Made by a program: the position numbers and the translations under genes | Assembly: GCA_017552715.1 (NCBI GenBank) | Contig: JAFZOW010000085.1 | Coordinates: forward strand, 1 to 64,000 | Length of the DNA stretch: 64,000 nucleotides | From: Lachnospiraceae bacterium | GTDB lineage: Bacteria > Bacillota > Clostridia > Lachnospirales > Lachnospiraceae | Direction of reading: 5' to 3' | Notes under the pieces: generated by a model | What the model saw: the letters and a program-made list of their open reading frames with translations, nothing else | Databases searched by the model: none | What the model was told of the DNA's origin: nothing | Shown here: piece after piece, positions 55,935-64,000 of the stretch | How the letters are laid out: every line of letters starts with the position of its first letter | How positions within the stretch are numbered: the first letter of the stretch is position 1

Positions 55935-57356
55935 ATGCTGATATCACGTGACAAAGAAAAGAAAATGCTTCTCGAAGCATTACAGGCAGAAGACTCTCAA
56001 TTTATCGCGGTGTATGGGAGACGCCGTATTGGAAAAACATATTTGATACGTCAAACCTATGATAAGATGCTGACATTTGAGCATTCCGGATTGGCAAATG
56101 CCGGAAGAAAAGAGCAGATACAAGCTTTTACTGCCTCTATCAAAAGAGCTGGCCTTGAAGCTCCTGTTATGCCGACAAATTGGCTTGATGCCTTTGAACT
56201 ATTAAAAGACCTTGTAGAAAAGTCCAAAGAGAATAAGAAGGTATTGTTTATTGATGAATTATCATGGATGGATACTCAAAAGAGTGGGTTGTTGGTTGCA
56301 CTCGAGAATTTTTGGAATGGATGGGCAAGTGCACGTAATGACGTGGTTCTTGTGGTGTGCGCCTCAGCCACATCATGGATGCTCGATAAAATCATTCATA
56401 ACAAAGGTGGGCTATACAATCGGCTAAGCTGTCAGATTCATCTCAAGCCATTCAAACTATACGAGTGTGAGGAATACCTTAAGTCCAAGGGCATAAGCAT
56501 CAGCAGATATGATATTCTTGAAATGTATATGGCTATTGGGGGAATTCCATATTATTGGTCTCTTATGAAGAAAGGACGTAGTGTTGCTCAAAATATTGAT
56601 GCAATGTTTTTTGCAGATGATGCCCCGCTAAGAGATGAGTTTAAATATTTATATGCTTCATTATTTAAGAATCCGCAAAATTATATAGATATAGTTTCTA
56701 CTCTGGCAAAGAAAAAAACAGGGTTATTACGAAATGAGATTGCGGAAGAAACCGGGATTCCGAACTCGGGATACTTAACCAAGATGCTTGATGAACTGAT
56801 CAGTTGTGGTTTCATAAGAAAATACACTGTATTAGGGAAGAAGACAAAAGATGCGCTATATCAGCTGATAGACTTCTACACATTGTTTTATTACCAATTT
56901 TTGCAAAAGAAGAGAGATGAGCATTATTGGACAATACAGACAGATACTTCCGTCAGGAATACATGGTGTGGTCTTGCATTTGAGAGGGTGTGCTTTGATC
57001 ATGTTAATGAGATTAAAGCCGGATTGGGCATTTCAGGTGTGCTGACGGAAGTGCATTCGTGGGCGGCCAAGGCAGATAAGGGGGCCGGCGCTAAAGGGGC
57101 TCAGATTGATATGGTTATAGTAAGAAATGATCGGATAATAAATCTTTGCGAGATGAAGTATTCCATAAGTGAGTACACATATACGGGAAAGGATGATGAA
57201 TCGCTCCGGAATAGAATAACAGCCTTGAAAACAGCTTGTAAAACACGATACTCTTTTCATCCGGTGTTGGTAACAACTTATGGGCTAAAAGAGGGAATGT
57301 ATTCAGGAAGAATACAAGCTGTAATAAAAATGGATGACTTGTTTCATAAGGGTTAA
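55935..57356 (+). CDS. ATP-binding protein of the AAA/DUF234 family
   Basis: The N-terminal P-loop is GRRRIGKTYLIRQ (about residues 31-43), with Walker B VLFIDELSWMD near 104. A winged-helix segment lies at about 255-300 (KKKTGLLRNEIAEETGIPNS). The C-terminal DUF234-type domain has a PD-(D/E)XK-like pattern (QIDMVIVRN, then CEMKYSI). This family is typical of mobile, archaeal-type ATPases of unclear role, often in islands or linked with defence or toxin-like functions. The gene is clearly more AT-rich than rsmA and gmk, and lies immediately downstream of a tRNA, which suggests horizontal acquisition. Confidence 0.85.
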   Translation: MLISRDKEKKMLLEALQAEDSQFIAVYGRRRIGKTYLIRQTYDKMLTFEHSGLANAGRKEQIQAFTASIKRAGLEAPVMPTNWLDAFELLKDLVEKSKENKKVLFIDELSWMDTQKSGLLVALENFWNGWASARNDVVLVVCASATSWMLDKIIHNKGGLYNRLSCQIHLKPFKLYECEEYLKSKGISISRYDILEMYMAIGGIPYYWSLMKKGRSVAQNIDAMFFADDAPLRDEFKYLYASLFKNPQNYIDIVSTLAKKKTGLLRNEIAEETGIPNSGYLTKMLDELISCGFIRKYTVLGKKTKDALYQLIDFYTLFYYQFLQKKRDEHYWTIQTDTSVRNTWCGLAFERVCFDHVNEIKAGLGISGVLTEVHSWAAKADKGAGAKGAQIDMVIVRNDRIINLCEMKYSISEYTYTGKDDESLRNRITALKTACKTRYSFHPVLVTTYGLKEGMYSGRIQAVIKMDDLFHKG

Positions 57357-57410
57357 AATGAGCTAAATCGCATGAAAAATGATGCCTATAGCGTACTATG
57401 TGTTGCCTGA

Positions 57411-57512
57411 TATCTTATCAGGAAAACTCCGCAAAAGCATATTGCAACGTATCCTGGAATAGCACCTGAATCTCTTGGCAGGATCAGAAAAAACATGAAA
57501 GAGGAAGGGTAA
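57411..57512 (+). pseudogene. Remnant of a Crp/Fnr-family regulator (C-terminal helix-turn-helix)
   Basis: In one frame 33 codons read YLIRKTPQKHIATYPGIAPE then SLGRIRKNMKEEG and a stop. This matches the end of Crp/Fnr winged helices, where the consensus is close to IASYLGITPESLSRIRK; the proline after Tyr replaces the usual Leu. A stop codon lies directly upstream and no sensor domain is present, so this is a decayed fragment. Confidence 0.55.
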
Positions 57513-57550
57513 CGCATCGGAGAGAGGGAGATCCAAAATATGATACGCTG

Positions 57551-58672
57551 TTAAGCCTTGCCAGTGATATGATCAGATAAGCGTTTAAGTCCCAGCGGTC
57601 CGAGGATTCCTACGAGAACATAAGCCAGTTTGAAACTCGGGCTGAGTTCCCAGTAATACCATTCCGACTCCCGGAAAGTCTCCACGTCAAAATACGGTAA
57701 CTCGATGAAATTATTTACCAGCATTAGAATACAATTGAGTATATTGAAGAACGTGATATGCAATCCCATGATCCAAAAAGTATTACAGGACAGATAGTTC
57801 ACAAACCGGCTTTCGTACAGAGGCTTCCCGATAAGATCTGCCAGAGTCAGCCAAAACAGTATTCCCACAAGGGACGAGATCAGAGGTGTTACGATAAACG
57901 GACTGGTAAAGCCGGAAAGATCATCAAGGCTGTCAAATGCAATATCATAGGCTGCCGGGAGATACATTGTCCGTATCATATTAAAGACAAGCAGCACAGC
58001 CATCAGTCCCAGCTTCCATCCCCCCGACAAAGCATCATGTCTTTTCTCGATATGATCCCTGTAGATGATCCCCATTTCAAGAAACGGCAGGAAAAACAAT
58101 ACTTTAAGCGGTACAAGGAAGCGGTAGAAGGATTCGGGGTCCACCGTTTTCGTCAGATATACCACAGCAGCATGCAGAATACAGAAAATTCCAAACATCA
58201 CATAACTGTTCCATATCCTGCCAAGTACCTTTTTGATGATAGCATAGACTGACAGTGTCGAGAATAAGCTTATAACGAACCACATGGGAGTTGCGATCAC
58301 AAGAGGAGAACCGACGGTCACCACCCTTTCAAGCATATAGGCCGGATACCAGGACGGGATACCTTCAAACACTCCCAGTTTAAACAAGTTCATCAACTGC
58401 TGGAGTACAAGTATGATCAGTGTTAAACCCGCATATGGCAGGAGCAGTGTCCTTAACTTCTTTCCGAAATACGGCAACAGACGGGTATCTTTGTTGACTC
58501 TGTTGAAATACCCGGAAATAAAAACAAACATTGGCATAAAGAATGAGTTATAAGGAATAAGATCCCCAAAAAGATTAAGCGCGGTAAATGTGTGATGATC
58601 CACAACCATAAAAATACCTATCGCAGATAAGATCATGAATTTCTTATTTGATTTGCTCCGAAGCTCTGCCAT
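57551..58672 (-). CDS. Acyltransferase-3 family membrane protein
   Basis: This is a multi-pass membrane O-acyltransferase of the OafA/acyltransferase-3 type, 373 aa with about ten hydrophobic segments. The catalytic-type N-terminal motif is GIFMVVDHHTF (near residue 18-28), followed by FFMPMFVFISGYF and KKLRTLLLPYAGL. Such enzymes acetylate surface polysaccharides or glycolipids. It stands alone with its own promoter and shares the AT-rich character of the adjacent ATPase. The substrate cannot be predicted. Confidence 0.82.
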   Translation of the reverse strand: MAELRSKSNKKFMILSAIGIFMVVDHHTFTALNLFGDLIPYNSFFMPMFVFISGYFNRVNKDTRLLPYFGKKLRTLLLPYAGLTLIILVLQQLMNLFKLGVFEGIPSWYPAYMLERVVTVGSPLVIATPMWFVISLFSTLSVYAIIKKVLGRIWNSYVMFGIFCILHAAVVYLTKTVDPESFYRFLVPLKVLFFLPFLEMGIIYRDHIEKRHDALSGGWKLGLMAVLLVFNMIRTMYLPAAYDIAFDSLDDLSGFTSPFIVTPLISSLVGILFWLTLADLIGKPLYESRFVNYLSCNTFWIMGLHITFFNILNCILMLVNNFIELPYFDVETFRESEWYYWELSPSFKLAYVLVGILGPLGLKRLSDHITGKA

Positions 58673-58733
58673 TATTTATCCCCGAATTTATTCCGTCCCA
58701 AACGCCATCTCTGTAATGGCTGACTCAGCGGAT

Positions 58734-58762
58734 ATTATAACATCACTGCCTTGACTTGTCAG
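58734..58762 (-). promoter_or_regulatory. Promoter of the acyltransferase gene, framed by an inverted repeat
   Basis: Minus strand CTGACA, 17 bp, TATAAT. GGCTGAC (58718-58724) and GTCAGCC (58758-58764) flank it symmetrically, which would suit a repressor. Confidence 0.6.
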
Positions 58763-58846
58763 CCGTATGGTCTCCCTTCCAAACATACTATTGCCTTCCC
58801 GTACAGCCATCCTGCGAACGCAGCATCCCGGCACCCCCCATTCTTT

Positions 58847-58875
58847 TTGACACACCTCCCCATCTTTGCTATAAT
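58847..58875 (+). promoter_or_regulatory. Perfect consensus promoter of the gmk operon
   Basis: TTGACA, exactly 17 bp, TATAAT: all 12 consensus bases. It ends 10 bp before the gmk ATG at 58886, so the mRNA would have at most a few untranslated bases. Confidence 0.9.
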
Positions 58876-58885
58876 AAAATCAACT

Positions 58886-59461
58886 ATGTTCGGTTTGTAT
58901 TGTCTTATGGGAAAAAGCGCCAGCGGCAAGGACAGCCTTTACCGTGCACTGCTGGCAGGGGGAGGCTTTACACCGCTGCTGCCCGGTACCACCCGGCCGA
59001 TCCGGGAGGGGGAGCAGGACGGCGTGGAATACCGCTTTACGGATGTGGCGGGTATGGAACGCATGCAGGCGGAGGGAAAGCTCATCGAAAGCCGCGTGTA
59101 CCATACGGCCTGCGGTGACTGGTACTATTTCACCGCCGATGAAGGCATCGACCCAAAGTCGGAAGCCTATCTGTATATCACCACCCCGGAAGCCTTTACG
59201 AAGATCCGTGCACATTTCGGCAGCGACGTGACCCATGGCATATACATTGAACTGGACGACGGAGAGCGTCTGCAGCGGGCCCTTTCGAGGGAACGCGCCC
59301 AGAAAGAACCGAAGTATAAAGAGCTTTGCCGGCGTTTCCTGGCGGACGAGGAGGATTTCTCGGAAGAAAAGCTTTCGGAGGCCGGTATAGAGAAGCGTTT
59401 TGTGAACGACAGCCTGGAGCGCTGCCTTGAGGAGATAAAAGCATGGATCCGATCCAGATAG
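58886..59461 (+). CDS. gmk: Guanylate kinase-like protein
   Basis: The 191-aa kinase is expected to phosphorylate GMP to GDP. P-loop GKSASGKDSLYRAL is near residue 9, followed by the GMP-binding TTRPIREGEQDGVEYRF and the late GIEKRFVNDSLERCLEEI. I chose the ATG at 58886 because the longer frame from 58751 covers the promoter and is not conserved. No SD precedes 58886; the nearby perfect promoter suggests leaderless translation. It heads yaaR-holB-ricT-rsmI, a place held by tmk in Bacillus. It overlaps yaaR by 19 bp. Confidence 0.85.
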   Translation: MFGLYCLMGKSASGKDSLYRALLAGGGFTPLLPGTTRPIREGEQDGVEYRFTDVAGMERMQAEGKLIESRVYHTACGDWYYFTADEGIDPKSEAYLYITTPEAFTKIRAHFGSDVTHGIYIELDDGERLQRALSRERAQKEPKYKELCRRFLADEEDFSEEKLSEAGIEKRFVNDSLERCLEEIKAWIRSR

Positions 59462-59886
59462 CAAGGCTTACCCAGGCCGCTCCCGTGGAGCAGACGAACC
59501 AGACGGCCGCGGCGGACGAAAGCTTCAAGTTCATCCTCACAAGTAATATACAGGAGACGGAGCTGAAAGAGCACCTTGTCAGTCTCATGAGCCAGATCAC
59601 GGAGACGGGGGAGCGCATAGGCAAGAAGAAGGACATCCGGGACATGAAGCGTTACCGGGGTCTGATCAAGGAATTCATGAACGAAGTGGTGAACCGCAGC
59701 CACGAATTCGCCCGGGAGAATTTCCTGGATAAACGCGGGAGACACAGGGTGTACGGCATCGTGCGCCTGGTGGATGAGAATCTGGACGCCCTGGCACAGG
59801 AGCTGTGCAAGGACGAAAAGGATAATATGGAGATACTGGCCAGGATCGGAGAGATAAGGGGACTGTTACTCGATCTCTTTACCTGA
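59443..59886 (+). CDS. yaaR: YaaR family protein (DUF327)
   Basis: This is a 147-aa soluble, helical and charged protein of the conserved YaaR family (DUF327), found upstream of holB in Firmicutes. Typical segments are LTSNIQETELKEHL, YRGLIKEFMNEVVNRS and YGIVRLVDENLDALAQEL. Function is unknown. It starts inside the end of gmk, so it is coupled, and lies 12 bp from holB. Confidence 0.88.
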   Translation: MDPIQIARLTQAAPVEQTNQTAAADESFKFILTSNIQETELKEHLVSLMSQITETGERIGKKKDIRDMKRYRGLIKEFMNEVVNRSHEFARENFLDKRGRHRVYGIVRLVDENLDALAQELCKDEKDNMEILARIGEIRGLLLDLFT

Positions 59887-59898
59887 AAGGAGCGGAGC

Positions 59899-60906
59899 AT
59901 GGCACGTTTTTCGGACATCGTCGGACAGGAGCTCATAAAAGAACAGCTGCAGGGAGCGATCCGGGAGGATAAGGTGAGCCACGCCTATATCATAAGCGGC
60001 GAGGTTCGCAGCGGTAAGGAGTTTGTGGCAAAGATCTTTGCCCAGGCTCTTCTGTGCGAGGATCCCAAAACGGATGACAAGGGCGGCATCGAGCCCTGCG
60101 GGGAATGCCATTCCTGCCGGCAGGCTGTGGGTCTGAACCACCCCGACATCATCTTTGTTACCCATGCCAAGCCCAATTCCATCGGTGTGGAGGATGTGCG
60201 GGACGGTATCATCCAGACGGTACAGATCAAGCCCTACAGTTCGAAATACAAGATCTACATCATGGAGGAAGCGGATAAGATGACGCCCCAGGCCCAGAAT
60301 GCCCTGCTGCGTACCATCGAGGAACCGCCCGAATATGTGGTCTTCCTGCTTTTGTGCGCAGGGACCGACACCCTGCTGCCCACCATACTGAGCCGCTGCG
60401 TGATCCTGAACATGCGTCCCGTGCAGGATGACGAGATGCGCCTTTACCTGACCAGAGAGCTGCAGGTTCCCGAAAGCCGGGCCGAGATCTGCATCGCTTT
60501 TGCCAGAGGCAATGTGGGCCGTGCCAAGGCTCTGGCCTCCAGTGAGGATTTTGACAAGATCCGTACCAGTGCCCTCTCGCTGCTTAAGAACATACGGGAG
60601 ATGGACACGGCGGAAGTGATGGAAGCTTTGAAGCAGATCCGTGAGTACGGCTTCGATATCAACGATTATCTGGACATCATGGCCGTGTGGTACAGGGATA
60701 TACTGCTCTTCAAGGCCACCCACGATATGAACCACCTGATCTTCAGAGATGAGATCACAAGTATACAGAAAGCGGCGCAGAACTGCGATTACGAAGGCAT
60801 CGAGGAAGTGATACGGGCGCTGGAGGTGGCCAAGAGCCGCCTGCGCAGCCAGGTTTCCTACGAGCTGACTATGGAGCTGCTGCTGCTGACCATACAGGAG
60901 AGTTAA
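59899..60906 (+). CDS. holB: DNA polymerase III delta' subunit
   Basis: Delta' is a rigid stator of the clamp loader. AAA+ features are a degenerate P-loop (GEVRSGKEFVAK), zinc-finger cysteines (CGECHSCRQ after an earlier Cys), the conserved EEADKMTPQAQNALLRTIEE and the arginine-finger motif LSRC. The length of 335 aa is usual. AAAGGAG precedes the start. It sits in the standard yaaR-holB-ricT order. Confidence 0.93.
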   Translation: MARFSDIVGQELIKEQLQGAIREDKVSHAYIISGEVRSGKEFVAKIFAQALLCEDPKTDDKGGIEPCGECHSCRQAVGLNHPDIIFVTHAKPNSIGVEDVRDGIIQTVQIKPYSSKYKIYIMEEADKMTPQAQNALLRTIEEPPEYVVFLLLCAGTDTLLPTILSRCVILNMRPVQDDEMRLYLTRELQVPESRAEICIAFARGNVGRAKALASSEDFDKIRTSALSLLKNIREMDTAEVMEALKQIREYGFDINDYLDIMAVWYRDILLFKATHDMNHLIFRDEITSIQKAAQNCDYEGIEEVIRALEVAKSRLRSQVSYELTMELLLLTIQES

Positions 60907-60912
60907 GATAAA

Positions 60913-61830
60913 ATGAAAACCATCATAGGCGTGCGTTTCCGCACGGGAGGTAAGGTCTACTATTTTGACCCCGGCAGGCTGCAGATCAAAAAAGGCGATC
61001 ACGTGATCGTGGAAACAGCCCGGGGCGTGGAATACGGTACCGTAGTCTGTGATCCCAAAGAGATCGAGGACGAGAAATTTTCGAAGGAACTGAAGACCGT
61101 CATGCGTGTCTCCACGGAGAAGGACGATGAACGGGATGCCGAAAACCGGGTAAAGGAAAAGGACGCCATTCCCATCGCGAAGGAGAAGATCCGGGCCAGA
61201 GGGCTGGAGATGAAGCTCATCGATGTGGAATATACCTTCGACCGGAACAAGATCGTCTTTTACTTTACAGCAGACGGGCGTGTGGATTTCCGTGAGCTGG
61301 TCAAGGACCTGGCCGGGGTGTTCCGCACCCGTATCGAGCTGCGCCAGATCGGCGTACGTGATGCCACCAAGCTGCTGGGTGGCCTGGGAAGCTGCGGGCG
61401 TGTGCTCTGCTGCCATTCCTACATGAACGATTTTATCCCCGTATCCATCCGCATGGCCAAAGAGCAGAACCTTTCCCTGAATCCGGGAAAGATCAGCGGC
61501 ATGTGCGGAAGGCTGATGTGCTGCCTGCAGTACGAGGCGGATACCTATGCTTATCTGAACAAAAAACTGCCCCGGGTGGGAGATGAGGTGATCACTCCCT
61601 ACAATACCACGGGCGTCGTGCAGAGCGTGGATGTGCTGCGCCAGCGCGTACAGCTCATCGTGGAAGTGGGCGACGAAAAAGAGATGGAAGAGTATCCCGT
61701 GGAGGAGCTGAAGTTCACGAAGCGCTCCAAGGGCGGAAAGAACAAAAAACCCGGAAAGGATCAGAACCGGGAAAAACTCTCCAAAGAAGAACTGAAAGAG
61801 CTGGAAAAGCTGGAGAAAAGCGAAGACTGA
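60913..61830 (+). CDS. ricT: PSP1-domain protein RicT (YaaT)
   Basis: RicT is part of the RicA-RicF-RicT (Y-) complex that controls RNase Y specificity in Bacillus. The PSP1 domain is seen around RELVKDLAGVFRTRIELRQI, with the cysteine cluster GSCGRVLCC and GMCGRLMCCLQYE that binds an iron-sulfur cluster in Bacillus. The C-terminal 60 residues are a lysine/glutamate tail. At 305 aa it is slightly long because of that tail. It overlaps rsmI by 1 nt. Confidence 0.93.
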   Translation: MKTIIGVRFRTGGKVYYFDPGRLQIKKGDHVIVETARGVEYGTVVCDPKEIEDEKFSKELKTVMRVSTEKDDERDAENRVKEKDAIPIAKEKIRARGLEMKLIDVEYTFDRNKIVFYFTADGRVDFRELVKDLAGVFRTRIELRQIGVRDATKLLGGLGSCGRVLCCHSYMNDFIPVSIRMAKEQNLSLNPGKISGMCGRLMCCLQYEADTYAYLNKKLPRVGDEVITPYNTTGVVQSVDVLRQRVQLIVEVGDEKEMEEYPVEELKFTKRSKGGKNKKPGKDQNREKLSKEELKELEKLEKSED

Positions 61831-62660
61831 TGCTTTACCTCTGTGCAACCCCCATCGGGAATCTGGGAGATATCACGCAGCGTGTGCGGGAGACCCTGGC
61901 GGAAGTGGACCTGATCGCCGCCGAGGACACCCGCAACAGCCTGCATCTTTTGAATCATTTGGGGATCAAAACGCCCCTCACATCCTATCACGAATATAAT
62001 AAGTATGACAAAGCAGAGGTCCTGATCCGTAAGCTGAAGGAGGGACAGGACATCGCCCTGATCAGTGATGCCGGTACCCCTTCCATCTCCGACCCGGGAG
62101 AGGTGCTGGTAAAGCGCTGTATCGAAGAGGGCATAGCCGTGACCAGCCTGCCGGGACCTGCGGCCTGCATCACGGCCCTGACCTTATCCGGTCTGCCCAC
62201 GAGACGTTTTGTCTTTGAGGGCTTTCTTCCCGCCGACAAAAAGGAAAGGATGGAAGTGCTGGAGGAGCTGACGGGGGAGACCCGCACCATCATCCTCTAT
62301 GAGGCCCCCCATCACCTGCTGCACACCTTAAAAGAGCTCTGCGAGGCTCTGGGTAACCGTCCCATCGCCCTCTGCAGGGAGCTGACCAAGCGTTTTGAGA
62401 GCGTGGAACACACCTATCTGGATGATGCGGTGGAGTATTACGGGAAGGAAGAGCCCCGGGGAGAGTATGTGCTGGTGATCCTCGGACAGACGCGAGAGGA
62501 GAAGATACGCTCCGAACGGGCGGTCTGGGAGAGCATGAGCATACCCGAGCACATGGCCATGTATGAGGTGCAGGGAATGGACCACAAAGAGGCCATGAAA
62601 CAGGTGGCTCAGGACCGCGGGATACGCAAGCGGGACGTGTATAACGCACTTCACAAATAA
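61830..62660 (+). CDS. rsmI: 16S rRNA 2'-O-ribose C1402 methyltransferase RsmI
   Basis: RsmI methylates the ribose of C1402 in the ribosomal P site. It is a tetrapyrrole-methylase-fold enzyme: LYLCATPIGNLGDITQR at the N-terminus, AAEDTRNS, ALISDAGTPSISDPG and LPGPAACITAL. The C-terminal part (HKEAMKQVAQDRGIRKRDVY) is helical. The length of 276 aa is normal. Start and ricT stop share an A (TGATG). The adenine-specific methyltransferase that often sits between ricT and rsmI is absent. Confidence 0.95.
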   Translation: MLYLCATPIGNLGDITQRVRETLAEVDLIAAEDTRNSLHLLNHLGIKTPLTSYHEYNKYDKAEVLIRKLKEGQDIALISDAGTPSISDPGEVLVKRCIEEGIAVTSLPGPAACITALTLSGLPTRRFVFEGFLPADKKERMEVLEELTGETRTIILYEAPHHLLHTLKELCEALGNRPIALCRELTKRFESVEHTYLDDAVEYYGKEEPRGEYVLVILGQTREEKIRSERAVWESMSIPEHMAMYEVQGMDHKEAMKQVAQDRGIRKRDVYNALHK

Positions 62661-62696
62661 GGCTTTCTGTGATATAATAATTTAGTTTATTATATC
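62650..62696 (+). promoter_or_regulatory. Promoter of the phosphatase gene with an overlapping palindrome
   Basis: TTCACA (62650-62655), 17 bp, TATAAT (62673-62678). The -35 lies in the last codons of rsmI. GATATAATAA and TTATTATATC (62671-62680, 62687-62696) form a perfect 10-bp inverted repeat across the -10 and the transcript start. Confidence 0.75.
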
Positions 62697-62712
62697 CTCA
62701 GAAAGGTCTGAA

Positions 62713-64000
62713 ATGCTGCAGAACAGAAAGGTCAGAATAAAGGTTGCCATCACTTCGCTGATCTACATCAGCATGATCGTCCTGAGCCTGTATTACCTTT
62801 TGTTGAACGCGGAACGGCTCAAGCCCCTTTACCTGGTAAACCTTACAGCGGATTTTTTCGGCATGCTCACGGGTTATGTCCTGTTTGTCAGCTGTCTGAT
62901 CGATGTGCAGCGCACCGGTACGGACTACCGCTGGTACTTCTATCTTCTGAATGCCGTTTTCTTCGGCCTTTTCACCGACAGTGTGGCCTGGCTGGTGGAC
63001 GGGAATGCTTCCCTCCGCTGGCTCAATATCGCAGACAATACCCTGTATTATATGTGCATGCCTTCGGCGGCCTGTTTTTTCTGGCTGTATTGCAGCCAGC
63101 TCATGAAGCTGGATGAAGAGTTCCATCGCCGCATGAACGGTGTTGTGCAGCTGGGGCTGATGCTCTGGCTGTCACTGATCCTTCTGAACATTCCCGCCGG
63201 CTTTTACTTTACGGTAAGTGATGCCGGGGTCTACAGCCGCTCCGCCCATTGCTGGATGCACCAGCTTTACGGTTATGCGGTGCTTTTGCTCAGCCTGTAC
63301 ATGATGTACCGTCAGCGCCGTTTTCTGGACCGCTACCGCCGCATCGCTTTTCTGGTCTATATCATCAGCCCCGTGCTCGTGGGCATACTCAATGTCTTAT
63401 TCTACGGCTTTTCCATCAATTATGCCGTGGAGATGCTGGTGCTGCTTCTGATGTACTGCGTGGTCAATGTGTTTCAGGGCCGCAGGAAGGTGGTCTCGGA
63501 CCGGGATCTGGCACTGGCCTCGGCCATACAGGAGCGTACCCTGCCCCGTGAATTTCCTCCCTTTCCCGACCGTAAGGAATTTGATATTTTTGCCAGCATG
63601 ACGCCGGCCCGTGAGGTGGGAGGGGATTTTTACGATTTTTTCCTGATCGACGAGGATCATCTGGCCATGGTGATCGCCGATGTTTCGGATAAGGGGGTGC
63701 CCGCCTGCCTTTTCATGATGATCAGCAAGGTGCTGATCAAAACCTATCTGACCCAGGGAGAAAGCCCCGGAAGGACGCTGGAGCTGGTGAACAAACGCCT
63801 GCTGGAAGGGGATTCGGCCGGCATGTTTGTTACGGTCTGGCTGGCGGTGCTGGAGCTTTCCACGGGAAAAGGAGTTTCCGCCAATGCGGGCCACGAGCAT
63901 CCCATCCTCAAACGAAAGGGAGAAGATTTCGAGATGATACGCTACCGTCATTCCCCCATGATGTCGGTCAAAGACGGGATCGAATATAAGGAGCGGGAGT
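62713..64000 (+). CDS. Membrane-bound SpoIIE/RsbU-type PP2C phosphatase (3' end beyond window)
   Basis: The open frame runs off the right edge. Residues 1-265 hold about six or seven TM segments (starting VAITSLIYISMIVLSLYYLL). A short linker (RDLALASAIQERTLP, typical of RsbU-like phosphatases) leads to the PP2C/SpoIIE domain: EVGGDFYDFF, VIADVSDKGVPACLFM and SANAGHEHPIL. The aspartates of GGDFYD and IADVSDKG bind the metals. It probably dephosphorylates an anti-sigma-antagonist in response to a membrane signal. AAAGG precedes the ATG. A separate promoter lies inside the rsmI end. Confidence 0.88.
   Translation, partial: MLQNRKVRIKVAITSLIYISMIVLSLYYLLLNAERLKPLYLVNLTADFFGMLTGYVLFVSCLIDVQRTGTDYRWYFYLLNAVFFGLFTDSVAWLVDGNASLRWLNIADNTLYYMCMPSAACFFWLYCSQLMKLDEEFHRRMNGVVQLGLMLWLSLILLNIPAGFYFTVSDAGVYSRSAHCWMHQLYGYAVLLLSLYMMYRQRRFLDRYRRIAFLVYIISPVLVGILNVLFYGFSINYAVEMLVLLLMYCVVNVFQGRRKVVSDRDLALASAIQERTLPREFPPFPDRKEFDIFASMTPAREVGGDFYDFFLIDEDHLAMVIADVSDKGVPACLFMMISKVLIKTYLTQGESPGRTLELVNKRLLEGDSAGMFVTVWLAVLELSTGKGVSANAGHEHPILKRKGEDFEMIRYRHSPMMSVKDGIEYKERE

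Noticed and set aside
55700-55954. Minus-strand open frame of 84 codons ending GPTGLEPVTFRT
   Set aside because: It is the antisense of tRNA-Val and its terminator; this is a well-known spurious translation.
55741-58680. Integrative element with att sites at tRNA-Val
   Set aside because: No integrase and no second copy of the tRNA 3' end was found on the far side, so only an insertion hotspot is claimed.
59866-61848. 660-codon minus-strand frame opposite holB and ricT
   Set aside because: It is antisense to two well-supported genes and its composition shows no domain.

Overview
This window reads as the origin-of-replication region of a Gram-positive Clostridia genome, most likely a gut or rumen Lachnospiraceae. 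The evidence is the Firmicutes gene order around the origin (mnmE, khpB/jag, yidC, yidD, rnpA, rpmH, oriC, dnaA, dnaN, yaaA, recF, gyrB, gyrA), two perfect parS sites beside mnmE, strong Shine-Dalgarno sequences, a yaaR-holB-ricT-rsmI block, and several giant secreted proteins with bacterial Ig-like and beta-helix repeats. Genus assignment is inference.

Layout. 1-1119: a long hairpin, a DinB-family pseudogene with an inserted palindromic element, and the parS cluster. 1120-6957 (minus strand): mnmE, an AraC/GyrI regulator, then the rpmH-rnpA-yidD-yidC-khpB operon in reverse. 6958-7487: oriC with DnaA boxes. 7488-17088: dnaA, dnaN, yaaA, recF, gyrB, an unknown membrane protein and gyrA, with a duplicated structured repeat after gyrB. 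17248-20221: a TlpA-like lipoprotein, an RluA-type pseudouridine synthase and glutamine synthetase. 20222-42101: an accessory surface-protein region holding four giant secreted proteins, an Rpn-like PD-(D/E)XK protein and a two-sensor/one-regulator signalling operon. 42179-46525: a padR / permease-prefix / DUF4097 operon (the last gene broken by a stop codon), divergent from a secreted lysozyme-domain protein. 46686-53537: tldD-tldE and a fifth giant secreted protein, which carries a caspase-like domain and a one-base frameshift. 53632-64000: murG, rsmA, tRNA-Val, an AT-rich insert (ATPase, Crp-type remnant, acyltransferase), then gmk-yaaR-holB-ricT-rsmI and a truncated SpoIIE-type phosphatase.

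How the genes work together. The left third is the replication-initiation, chromosome-partition, topology and membrane-insertion core. The middle is a cell-envelope module: surface proteins built from shared parts (signal peptide, acidic linker, beta-helix modules that begin with a Y-x-[IVL]-W motif, MBG or InlB repeats, BIG2-like tail), with a signalling operon immediately upstream of two of them. The right end returns to housekeeping functions, with foreign-looking DNA just after tRNA-Val.

The most unusual signals are: a three-copy RNA-like motif with covarying stems and tandem G.A pairs (two copies after gyrB, one after glnA); a 15-bp tandem repeat array over the padR promoter; a palindromic element shared by mnmE and the DinB pseudogene; three candidate leaderless genes, including dnaA; and the secreted clan-CD-like protease.
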